Of a stretch of DNA of 9,371 nucleotides, positions 1 to 5,341 are shown piece by piece. Source of the DNA: an uncultured Pelagibacteraceae bacterium (GTDB lineage Bacteria > Pseudomonadota > Alphaproteobacteria > Pelagibacterales > AG-422-B15); NCBI GenBank assembly GCA_902527075.1, contig CABZNM010000019.1, positions 1 through 9,371 of the forward strand, written 5' to 3'. A model generated the notes under the pieces. It was not told where the DNA came from, made no database searches, and was given only the letters and a program-made list of their open reading frames with translations. Numbering within the stretch: position 1 is the first letter of the stretch; every line of letters starts with the position of its first letter. A program made the position numbers and the translations under genes.

Positions 1-316
1 CTGATAGATTGTTAAGCCTAAAATCTATCGATAAATCAATAATTCTAATATTTGTAGCAATACTGTTGACGATTTTATGCATTTGATCATTCGGTAAACA
101 ATTAAATAAAAAGTCTACATTTGATAAATCTATATTTTCGATTTTTTCGAATTTAATTTTTGTCTTTCTCGTATCTTTTAATTCAAAATCGATATCTTGA
201 CCGACTGACGAATTAGCAGAGAGGCCTGATATATTTATTTCAGGATGATTGGCACAAAGTTTAAGTAATTCTTGACCTACATAACCACTTGCACCATATA
301 TTACTATGTTTTTCAC
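1..316 (-). CDS. argC: N-acetyl-gamma-glutamyl-phosphate reductase, N-terminal part (runs off left edge)
   Basis: ArgC reduces N-acetyl-glutamyl 5-phosphate to the semialdehyde with NADPH, the third step of arginine synthesis in the cytoplasm. I translated this edge fragment by hand: about 105 residues are open from a GTG at 316-314 to the window edge. It opens with a beta strand and a Rossmann dinucleotide loop (residues 4-14, GASGYVG at 8-14), then QELLKL. Near residues 75-78 comes CLPN, and near 93-101 the family-typical IIDLSIDFRL. These are N-terminal ArgC landmarks; the catalytic cysteine and histidine lie in the missing C-terminal part. The GTG sits 36 bases after the rpsI stop and has no clear Shine-Dalgarno sequence, so initiation may depend on readthrough from rpsI. 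Following rpsI is a common alphaproteobacterial position for argC. The family assignment is firm; the start codon is a little less certain. Confidence 0.88.
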   Translation of the reverse strand, partial: MKNIVIYGASGYVGQELLKLCANHPEINISGLSANSSVGQDIDFELKDTRKTKIKFEKIENIDLSNVDFLFNCLPNDQMHKIVNSIATNIRIIDLSIDFRLNNLS

Positions 317-352
317 AGCTTTAGTATAAATGTTATTAAAAAAAAGTGGGCT

Positions 353-805
353 TTATCTTTTAGAAAATTGGTAACGTCTTCTGGCTTTACGCCTTCCATA
401 CTTTTTTCGTTCAACTATTCTTGAGTCTCTTGTTAAAAGTCCCTCACTTTTCAATATAGATCTTAAATTTGGATCTAATAAAGATAATGCTTTAGATATG
501 CCGTGCCTGATTGCACCTGCTTGTCCAGATAAGCCTCCACCACTTACGGTAATTACAGTGTCAACATTCATCTTTTTGTTAGTAAGTTCTAATGGCTGGT
601 GTACTAACATATTTAACACTGGTCTACTAAAGTAGTCTTTAATTTCTTTTCCATTAATTGATAAGTTACCTGATCCAGACTTTATCCAAACTCTTGCTAC
701 TGCATTCTTTCTTTTTCCAGTTGCATATGATCTGCCTAGAGCATCCAAAACAGGTTTAATTTTAGTTTCTGGGTTTTCAATATTTGTTGGTTCTATATTT
801 GTCAT
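353..805 (-). CDS. rpsI: 30S ribosomal protein S9
   Basis: S9 is a component of the small ribosomal subunit head; its basic C-terminal tail reaches the P-site tRNA. The 150-residue product has the S9 core from about residue 26 ([13 protein letters not shown]), the family signature at 89-107 ([19 protein letters not shown]) and the Arg/Lys-rich tail ending in Ser-Lys-Arg. The first 25 residues are an extension ahead of the core, as seen in many alphaproteobacterial S9 proteins. Its ATG overlaps the rplM stop as ATGA (802-805), so translation is probably coupled to rplM. No good Shine-Dalgarno sequence is visible upstream. argC follows 36 bases downstream. Confidence 0.97.
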   Translation of the reverse strand: MTNIEPTNIENPETKIKPVLDALGRSYATGKRKNAVARVWIKSGSGNLSINGKEIKDYFSRPVLNMLVHQPLELTNKKMNVDTVITVSGGGLSGQAGAIRHGISKALSLLDPNLRSILKSEGLLTRDSRIVERKKYGRRKARRRYQFSKR

Positions 806-1266
806 ATTAAATTATCTATATTTTGTATCTTTGGTGATTGAGCTTCGTGCGGATGCTCTGATCCATTATAAACTTTCATATTTGAAAGTTGCTTTCTACC
901 AAGAGAGCCTTTTGGAATCATCCTTTTAACTGCAAGCCTTATTACACGATCAGGGTTTTTGCCTTCAAGTATTTTTCTTGCATTAGTTGATTTAATTCCC
1001 CCTGGGTAGCCAGTGTGTCGATAATAAATTTTGTCATCTAGCTTATTTCCAGTAAATTTTACTTTTTTAGCATTTATAATCACTACATTGTCTCCACAAT
1101 CAACATGAGGAGTAAAAGATGGCTTGTGTTTGCCTCTTAGAATATTTGATACTACAGAAGCTAATCGACCCAATACAATTTCGGAAGCGTCAATTAAAAT
1201 CCATTCTTTTTGAGACTCTTTTGAGCTTAAAGATCTAGTTTGTTTTGCTATTTTACTAGTAACCAT
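802..1266 (-). CDS. rplM: 50S ribosomal protein L13
   Basis: L13 is an early-assembly protein of the large ribosomal subunit. From the chosen ATG at 1266 the product has 154 residues, normal for alphaproteobacteria. Visible landmarks are [17 protein letters not shown] (21-37), LRGKHKP near 43-49, [16 protein letters not shown] (51-66), HTGYPGG (84-90), the [15 protein letters not shown] stretch (113-127) and HPHEAQSP (138-145). A further in-frame ATG at 1302 would add 12 residues (starting MTIFDNF), but those codons coincide with a consensus-like -35 element and resemble no L13 N-terminus, so I prefer 1266. The start has no Shine-Dalgarno sequence and lies only 7 bases beyond a candidate -10 hexamer. 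The gene overlaps rpsI by 4 bases. Confidence 0.95.
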   Translation of the reverse strand: MVTSKIAKQTRSLSSKESQKEWILIDASEIVLGRLASVVSNILRGKHKPSFTPHVDCGDNVVIINAKKVKFTGNKLDDKIYYRHTGYPGGIKSTNARKILEGKNPDRVIRLAVKRMIPKGSLGRKQLSNMKVYNGSEHPHEAQSPKIQNIDNLI

Positions 1267-1273
1267 GGTAATT

Positions 1274-1302
1274 TTAATAATGAAATTGTCAAAAATTGTC
1301 AA
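1274..1302 (-). promoter_or_regulatory. Candidate sigma70-type promoter for rplM-rpsI-argC
   Basis: On the minus strand a perfect -35 hexamer TTGACA (1302-1297) is followed after exactly 17 bases by TATTAA (1279-1274), which matches 4 of 6 -10 positions. The A of the rplM start codon is the eighth base after the -10 element, about where transcription should begin, so the mRNA would be leaderless or nearly so. A second TTGACAATTT copy lies 10 bases downstream (1292-1283), making a short direct repeat. The weak point is the missing final T of the -10 hexamer. Confidence 0.5.
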
Positions 1303-1345
1303 GAAATTCTAATTTATAATTATAATTCAATAATTTATATCAAGG

Positions 1346-1351
1346 TATAAT
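1346..1351 (+). promoter_or_regulatory. Candidate -10 element for metY (upstream option)
   Basis: A perfect TATAAT lies 111 bases before the metY start codon in the divergent spacer. At 16-18 base spacing the -35 region is poor (around 1322-1329, AT-only). A transcript from here would carry a leader of about 105 bases that includes the TTCCT segment at 1401-1405. Confidence 0.3.
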
Positions 1352-1368
1352 GGTACTATTTTATTAAC

Positions 1369-1398
1369 TTTACTTACACATCTTTGCTAGCATAGAAT
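1369..1398 (+). promoter_or_regulatory. Candidate promoter for metY (downstream option)
   Basis: TTTACT (1369-1374, 4 of 6 to the -35 consensus) and TAGAAT (1393-1398, 5 of 6 to the -10 consensus) are separated by 18 bases. Transcription would begin near 1405, giving a leader of roughly 57 bases and leaving out most or all of the anti-Shine-Dalgarno segment at 1401-1405. It competes with the TATAAT at 1346 as the metY promoter. Confidence 0.3.
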
Positions 1399-1400
1399 AT

Positions 1401-1454
1401 TTCCTGAAAATAAATGATTAAGTCGGCTAATATAAAAAATCTAAATCTAAGGAA
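1401..1454 (+). promoter_or_regulatory. metY leader with possible ribosome-site-sequestering pseudoknot (SAM-II/SAM-V-like candidate)
   Basis: The metY Shine-Dalgarno AAGGA (1449-1453) is 9 bases before the ATG. TTCCT (1401-1405) can pair with AGGAA (1450-1454), and TAGC (1388-1391) with GCTA (1426-1429), which together form an H-type pseudoknot topology. Established knowledge: SAM-II and SAM-V riboswitches act by this kind of pairing with the ribosome site, and they precede methionine genes, including metY, in marine alphaproteobacteria. The stems here are short and the first loop is long for SAM-II, so I cannot identify the aptamer by eye. Confidence 0.3.
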
Positions 1455-1462
1455 TAATCAAT

Positions 1463-2776
1463 ATGGCAAAAAATAAATTTAATCCAGCGGAGTCTGTAAA
1501 TCCTGAAACAATCGCGTTACATGGTGGTGACTATAGAGCTGATCCATCTACGACGTCAGTAGCTGTACCAATATATCAAACAACATCGTATCAATTTCAC
1601 AATACTGAACATGCTGCAAATTTATTTGGAGCAAAAGATTTTGGAAATATTTATACCAGAATTATGAATCCAACGGTTGATGTGCTTGAAAAAAGGGTTG
1701 CTGCAATGGAGGGTGGTGTTGGTGCATTATGTGTAAGTTCTGGCCAATCTGCTTCAATGTTAAGCATTCAGAATTTAGTAAAAGCAGGAGATAACGTTGT
1801 AAGCTCTACTGATTTATATGGAGGAACTTGGAATCTTTTTGCAAATACAATGAAGGATCTAGGTATAGAAGTACGTTTTGCAGATCCATCGGATCCTGAA
1901 AATTTTAGAAAACTTACTGATGATAATACTAGAGCCTATTACGCCGAGACTCTTCCAAATCCAAAGCTTAAAGTATTTCCGATACGCGAAGTTGCAGATA
2001 TTGGCGATGAATATAATATACCTCTAATAGTAGATAACACTGCAGCGCCAGTAATATGTAAACCAATTGAACATGGAGCAACGATTGTTGTTCATTCCCT
2101 TACAAAATTTATTGGCGGTCATGGAACAACAATTGGCGGTATCATTGTTGACAGTGGAAAATTTGACTGGGCAAAAGACCCTAAAAGACAGCCTATGTTG
2201 AATAATCCTGATCCAAGTTATCATGGAATGGTATGGACTGAGTTTGCAAAAGCAGTTGGACCGATTGCATACATTGTTCGAGCAAGGTTTGTTGGTTTGA
2301 GAGATTTGGGGCCTGCATTAAGTCCTCAAAGTGCATTTCAGATAATACAAGGTCTTGAAACCGTATCTTTAAGAATGGAAAAACACTGCGTTAATGCTGC
2401 TAAAGTCGCTGAATACTTGTCAAATCATAATAAAGTTTCAAGAGTCATTTACGCTGGACTCGATGAAGGTGAAGCTGGTGATAGAGCAAATAAATATTTA
2501 AAAGGTGGCCATGGAGCACTCTGCGGATTTGAGTTAAAAGGGGGTAAATCCAGTGGTGAAAAATTCATAAATAATTTAAATATGTTCTATCATGTAGCAA
2601 ATATTGGAGATGCTAGAAGTTTGGCTATTCATCCTGCAACAACCACTCACTCTCAACTTTCTGATGAAGATATGGAGTCAGCAGGAGTAAACCCAAGCTA
2701 TGTTAGATTGTCAATAGGAATAGAGCATATTGATGATATTTTAAATGATTTAAAAAATGCATTAGAATCAGCATAA
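1463..2776 (+). CDS. metY: O-acetylhomoserine sulfhydrylase (MetY type, PLP-dependent)
   Basis: This cytoplasmic enzyme joins O-acetylhomoserine and sulfide to give homocysteine, the direct sulfhydrylation route to methionine. The 437-residue product is the usual length for MetY and longer than typical MetB or MetZ. Cys/Met-metabolism PLP-enzyme landmarks are in order: ETIALHGG (16-22), VPIYQTTSY (35-43), the phosphate-binding YTRIMNPT (64-71), SSGQSA (92-97), Asp191 in VDNT contacting the pyridine nitrogen, and the Schiff-base Lys215 in HSLTKFIGGHG. HPATTTHSQL and YVRLSIGIEHIDDI close the C-terminal domain. The ATG has a good AAGGA at 9 bases. It is a single gene in its transcription direction, divergent from rplM and convergent with ctaA. 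Gamma-cystathionine synthase-like specificity cannot be excluded by eye, but length and motifs favour MetY. Confidence 0.9.
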   Translation: MAKNKFNPAESVNPETIALHGGDYRADPSTTSVAVPIYQTTSYQFHNTEHAANLFGAKDFGNIYTRIMNPTVDVLEKRVAAMEGGVGALCVSSGQSASMLSIQNLVKAGDNVVSSTDLYGGTWNLFANTMKDLGIEVRFADPSDPENFRKLTDDNTRAYYAETLPNPKLKVFPIREVADIGDEYNIPLIVDNTAAPVICKPIEHGATIVVHSLTKFIGGHGTTIGGIIVDSGKFDWAKDPKRQPMLNNPDPSYHGMVWTEFAKAVGPIAYIVRARFVGLRDLGPALSPQSAFQIIQGLETVSLRMEKHCVNAAKVAEYLSNHNKVSRVIYAGLDEGEAGDRANKYLKGGHGALCGFELKGGKSSGEKFINNLNMFYHVANIGDARSLAIHPATTTHSQLSDEDMESAGVNPSYVRLSIGIEHIDDILNDLKNALESA

Positions 2777-2807
2777 ATAAATTTTTTTCAATTTGAAAAT
2801 TTTATTT
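2775..2807. terminator. Candidate AT-rich bidirectional terminator between metY and ctaA
   Basis: An imperfect inverted repeat spans both stop codons: 2775-2789 and 2795-2807 around a 5-base loop. Seven outer pairs (2775-2781 with 2801-2807) and five inner pairs (2785-2789 with 2795-2799) are separated by an unpaired T-rich bulge. T runs lie on both strands, which suits convergent genes. The stem has a single G-C pair, so stability is doubtful. Confidence 0.35.
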
Positions 2808-3831
2808 CTTTGCTACTTAGTGCAATCATTATTATTGAAATTAAGTAAAGTATTATTGAGTTACCTTGGTGCATTAGAGCAATGTACCATGGTATATTCA
2901 AATAGGTCATGACAATACCTAAGATTACCTGTAAAATAAAAAAAATATCAAAATATAAAATTATAACTTTTACTTTTCTAGAATTACTAGACTTTAACAC
3001 TAAAAAATTTAAATAAACTACTACGATAAGCAGGACAAAAGCAAATGTTCTATGGAAGAAAACTATAAAGTCACCATTTTCAAAGAAAAGATATTTAATA
3101 GTGCTATCTAAAAATGTTATTTCTGGAAATAAAGTTCCATTATAAAGAGGCCAAGTGTTGTACAAGAGGCCCGAGTCGGTTCCAGAAACGAAAGCACCAT
3201 AAATAATTTGAAAAAATATTAAGATAAATACAGCAACAACAACTTTTCTATTTTTTTCATAACCACTGATTGAAAGATACTCTCCTTGGTCTATTTTAAC
3301 TTTAATGTATGTGTGGACAATTATACCTAAGATAATGAAAGCAAGGGTTAAGTGGAGGGCTAACCTGTACTGACTAACATCAACCCTACCATACAATCCA
3401 CTTTTAACCATGTACCAACCCACAGTTGCCTGTAAGGCTAATAAAACTCCTATGAGAAATATACTTAAGTAATATTTTCTATCTATATTTTTATTAAATA
3501 GGAAATAAATAAGAGGTAACAAATAAATAAAACCAATTAGTCTTGCAAATGCTCTATGAAACCACTCCCAAAAATAAATAAATTTAAACTCGCTCAAAGT
3601 CATTGATGCATTTATTAGTTTAAATTCGTCTATCAGCTTGTACTTTTCAAATTCGAGGTTCCAGGAGTGTTCACTTAATGGATATAAAATGCCACTTAGT
3701 GGCTGCCACTCAGTGATTGACAACCCAGAGTCTGATATTCTCGTATAACCCCCAATTAAAATTATCAAAACGACTGAAAAAGCTAATATTATTAACCATA
3801 GTGAAAATATGTTGATTTTAGAATAATCCAT
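2788..3831 (-). CDS. ctaA: Heme A synthase (COX15/CtaA family)
   Basis: CtaA oxidises the C8 methyl of heme O to a formyl group, producing heme A for aa3-type cytochrome oxidase in the inner membrane. The 347-residue protein has about eight hydrophobic segments and the alphaproteobacterial/mitochondrial COX15 pattern: GGYTRISDSGLSITEWQP (27-44), WEWFHRAFARLIG (88-100), VGWYMVKSGL (137-146), YRLALHLTLAF (155-165), SGTDSGLLYNTWPLYNG (216-232), FFHRTFAF (258-265) and ALMHQ (318-322). The four family histidines, which ligate heme, are present at 92, 160, 260 and 321. Its ATG is separated from the divergent DUF2842 gene by only 6 bases, so its promoter must lie inside that gene. Its end converges on metY with an 11-base gap. 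Confidence 0.95.
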   Translation of the reverse strand: MDYSKINIFSLWLIILAFSVVLIILIGGYTRISDSGLSITEWQPLSGILYPLSEHSWNLEFEKYKLIDEFKLINASMTLSEFKFIYFWEWFHRAFARLIGFIYLLPLIYFLFNKNIDRKYYLSIFLIGVLLALQATVGWYMVKSGLYGRVDVSQYRLALHLTLAFIILGIIVHTYIKVKIDQGEYLSISGYEKNRKVVVAVFILIFFQIIYGAFVSGTDSGLLYNTWPLYNGTLFPEITFLDSTIKYLFFENGDFIVFFHRTFAFVLLIVVVYLNFLVLKSSNSRKVKVIILYFDIFFILQVILGIVMTYLNIPWYIALMHQGNSIILYLISIIMIALSSKEIKFSN

Positions 3832-3837
3832 ACTTAA

Positions 3838-4044
3838 ATGTGTTTGATGGTTAAGCTTAAAAAAATACTAAGTATATTTACTTTTTTAATTGTGATGTTC
3901 ATTTACTGTCTATTAGTTATGGTATTTCTATCCAAAATCAACTTTAATCATTGGTTGTTAGAACTTTTAGCTTATTCTATATTAGGAATTATATGGGTAT
4001 TTCCATCGATGTATATTTTGCGTCCATTTAAAAGGAACAAGTAA
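3838..4044 (+). CDS. DUF2842 small membrane protein
   Basis: A 68-residue protein with two predicted membrane helices (about residues 11-31 and 42-61) joined by a short loop, a basic N-terminus and a basic tail (RPFKRNK). The second helix carries the pattern LGIIWVFPSMYILRPF, which fits alphaproteobacterial DUF2842 proteins (typically GLLWVLPAM followed by a basic end). Function is unknown; it is commonly found beside ctaA in alphaproteobacteria, as here, which hints at a link to respiratory assembly but proves nothing. The first ATG (3838) is 6 bases from the ctaA start; a second in-frame ATG at 3847 gives 65 residues and matches family N-termini (basic then hydrophobic) equally well. Neither has a Shine-Dalgarno sequence. 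The chorismate mutase gene follows after 2 bases. Confidence 0.75.
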   Translation: MCLMVKLKKILSIFTFLIVMFIYCLLVMVFLSKINFNHWLLELLAYSILGIIWVFPSMYILRPFKRNK

Positions 4045-4046
4045 GA

Positions 4047-4334
4047 GTGAAAAATAATTCTAAGGAAATGAAGTTTATTAGAGAGAAAATTGATCAAGTT
4101 GATGATAAACTTCTTCCTTTAATGGTAAAGAGATCAAAGTTGGTCGAAAAGGCACTTAGTTTGAAGAAAAGACAAACAGAAATTGTCGATAAAAAAAGAA
4201 TAAATGAAATTTCAAAAAAAATAGTCAAAAAAACATCAAAGCTTGGTGGAAATTCTAAACTATTAAAATCAATATGGCTTTCAATAATACAGAACTTTAT
4301 AGATTATGAAAACCAAGAATTTAAAAAGAAATAA
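4047..4334 (+). CDS. Monofunctional chorismate mutase, AroQ class
   Basis: This enzyme rearranges chorismate to prephenate, the branch point to phenylalanine and tyrosine. The 95-residue all-helical protein matches the short AroQ fold. Against the E. coli P-protein mutase, Arg12, Arg29, Lys40, Asp48 and Arg51 line up with Arg11, Arg28, Lys39, Asp48 and Arg51. Glu88 replaces Gln88, as in yeast and many alphaproteobacterial mutases. Glu52 is Ile here and Ser84 is Phe, so two substrate-contact positions differ. The GTG start has AAGGA at 9 bases, inside the end of the preceding gene; the later ATG at 4068 has its AAGGA too close. It lies 2 bases after the DUF2842 gene, so they are co-transcribed. 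Its stop codon abuts the convergent rpmG stop directly. Confidence 0.85.
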   Translation: MKNNSKEMKFIREKIDQVDDKLLPLMVKRSKLVEKALSLKKRQTEIVDKKRINEISKKIVKKTSKLGGNSKLLKSIWLSIIQNFIDYENQEFKKK

Positions 4335-4340
4335 TTATTT
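4329..4340. repeat. Perfect 12-base palindrome centred on two abutting stop codons
   Basis: AAATAATTATTT is its own reverse complement and is centred exactly between the chorismate mutase stop (TAA, 4332-4334) and the rpmG stop (complement of TTA, 4335-4337). With no spacer, any termination signal for either gene must lie in the other gene. The palindrome has no loop or G-C pairs and is not itself a convincing terminator. Confidence 0.4.
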
Positions 4341-4526
4341 ACTGTGTGGTGGAAGTTTTTTTTCAATAAACCATTCATGTTTTCTGGTTGCAGGATTAAA
4401 TTTTTTTAACCTCAATTTATCCTTCGCTTTTAACCCAGAAGTTGGCTTCTTTACATAATAGTAAAATTTACTATCAGTTTTTTCTTCAGGTACAAGCCTA
4501 ACTTTAACCGTAGATTTTTTTGCCAT
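4335..4526 (-). CDS. rpmG: 50S ribosomal protein L33
   Basis: L33 is a small protein near the E site of the large subunit. The 63-residue product shows the alphaproteobacterial L33 layout: MAKKSTVKVRLVPE, then KFYYYVKKP (21-29), then LRLKKFNPATRKHEWFIEKKL (38-58). It lacks the paired cysteines of zinc-binding L33, as usual in alphaproteobacteria. It is about eight residues longer than the common 55-residue form, through a small insert near 15-20 and a short PPHSK tail. Its ATG directly follows the merR stop (4527-4529) with no spacer; an AAGG in the merR end can serve as ribosome site, so it is probably read on the ihfA-merR transcript. Confidence 0.93.
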   Translation of the reverse strand: MAKKSTVKVRLVPEEKTDSKFYYYVKKPTSGLKAKDKLRLKKFNPATRKHEWFIEKKLPPHSK

Positions 4527-4955
4527 TTATTCGCCTTGATTTATTTTTCTTTTTAATTCAACCAAATCATTTAAGACAGTCATTAACTTTTTTCTTTTAT
4601 TATCTGTAATCGTGCCTTGTAATGAGATTTCCTTTTGAGCAGTGCTTTTATGCCTATCCTTATGTAAAGTAAAGTCATTATTTTGTCTTGGATTAGAAAT
4701 TATTTTTTTAGCACCATTTTCTTTAATAACTTTCTGAACACCTCTTATTGTGTAGCCATCATTGTATAATAAATACTTAATCCCCTTAAGAAGCTCTATA
4801 TCTTCTGGTCTGTAATATCTTCTTCCACCGCCTCTTTTTATAGGTTTAATTTGGATAAATTTAGTCTCCCAAAATCTTAGCACATGCTGAGGTAATGACA
4901 AATCTTTTGAAACTTCACTTATTGTTCTAAATGCTTCAGGAGATTTAATATTCAT
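4527..4955 (-). CDS. MerR-family transcriptional regulator of the ihfA-linked type
   Basis: The 142-residue protein has an N-terminal MerR winged helix-turn-helix: [25 protein letters not shown] (9-33) and the wing with [23 protein letters not shown] (41-63), then [10 protein letters not shown] (68-77). The rest (about 85-142) is polar, unlike metal-sensing MerR proteins, with no cysteines and a lysine-rich, possibly coiled-coil end (about 115-140). So it is a DNA-binding protein with no recognisable effector domain. This subtype is found next to ihfA across alphaproteobacteria; its targets are not known to me. The ATG lies inside the ihfA end (11-base overlap), implying translational coupling, and rpmG begins immediately after the stop. 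Confidence 0.87.
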   Translation of the reverse strand: MNIKSPEAFRTISEVSKDLSLPQHVLRFWETKFIQIKPIKRGGGRRYYRPEDIELLKGIKYLLYNDGYTIRGVQKVIKENGAKKIISNPRQNNDFTLHKDRHKSTAQKEISLQGTITDNKRKKLMTVLNDLVELKRKINQGE

Positions 4956-5280
4956 TGGTTACTTCTATATTTTCTATTTTCTGGCTTTTATTTTTCAAAT
5001 TTACCCTTGATTTTAAAACATTAGAAGCTCTAAAAGTAACTACACTTCTTGCAGTTATAGGAACTTCTTCACCTGTCTTAGGATTTCTACCAATACGTTC
5101 TTTTTTATTTCTAACAATGAAGGTTCCGAAGGAAGAAATCTTTACATCATCTCCTTCTATCAAACTTTTTAAAATTTCATTAAATACAGAGTCAACAAGG
5201 GCAGAGGATTCATTCCTAGATAGGCCAACGTTTTTGAATACGGCTTCACTAAGTGTTGAGCGCGTTGTTGTTTTCTCCAT
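4945..5280 (-). CDS. ihfA: Integration host factor subunit alpha
   Basis: IHF alpha pairs with IHF beta to bend DNA at specific sites in replication, recombination and transcription. From the ATG at 5280 the product has 111 residues. It has the IHF/HU fold pattern: [24 protein letters not shown] near the start, [30 protein letters not shown] in the middle with the DNA-intercalating beta-arm ([12 protein letters not shown]), and [15 protein letters not shown]. About 15 polar residues follow the family end ([15 protein letters not shown]). A TTG at 5286 would add two residues, but ATG is more likely. No Shine-Dalgarno sequence precedes it; a TATAAT ends 8 bases before the ATG. It overlaps merR by 11 bases. 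In most alphaproteobacteria fabH would sit just upstream; here plsX does. Confidence 0.94.
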   Translation of the reverse strand: MEKTTTRSTLSEAVFKNVGLSRNESSALVDSVFNEILKSLIEGDDVKISSFGTFIVRNKKERIGRNPKTGEEVPITARSVVTFRASNVLKSRVNLKNKSQKIENIEVTNEY

Positions 5281-5288
5281 ATTCAAAA

Positions 5289-5317
5289 ATTATATGTAAA
5301 TAATAATGTTAAAACAA
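5289..5317 (-). promoter_or_regulatory. Candidate sigma70-type promoter for ihfA-merR-rpmG
   Basis: On the minus strand TTGTTT (5317-5312) is followed after 17 bases by a perfect TATAAT (5294-5289). The ihfA ATG begins after 8 further bases, so transcription would start at or within a base or two of the start codon, giving a leaderless or nearly leaderless mRNA. It fills most of the 61-base gap between plsX and ihfA, and suggests ihfA does not rely only on readthrough from plsX. Confidence 0.55.
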
Positions 5318-5341
5318 TAGTTTAATTTCTTTTTTTAAGAA

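Noticed and set aside
1267..1302. Longer rplM start at 1302 (12 extra residues)
   Set aside because: The added residues do not resemble L13 N-termini and cover a consensus-like -35/-10 pair; the 154-residue form matches family length.
2024..2224. Minus-strand open frame opposite metY
   Set aside because: It covers the metY active-site lysine region, where the plus-strand constraint is strong; the product has no family features.
5281..5286. TTG start for ihfA at 5286
   Set aside because: It adds only two residues over the ATG at 5280 and moves the start even closer to the TATAAT element.
4955..5299. 114-codon open frame on the plus strand over ihfA
   Set aside because: It is the antisense shadow of ihfA, whose product matches the IHF family end to end; the plus-strand product resembles nothing.
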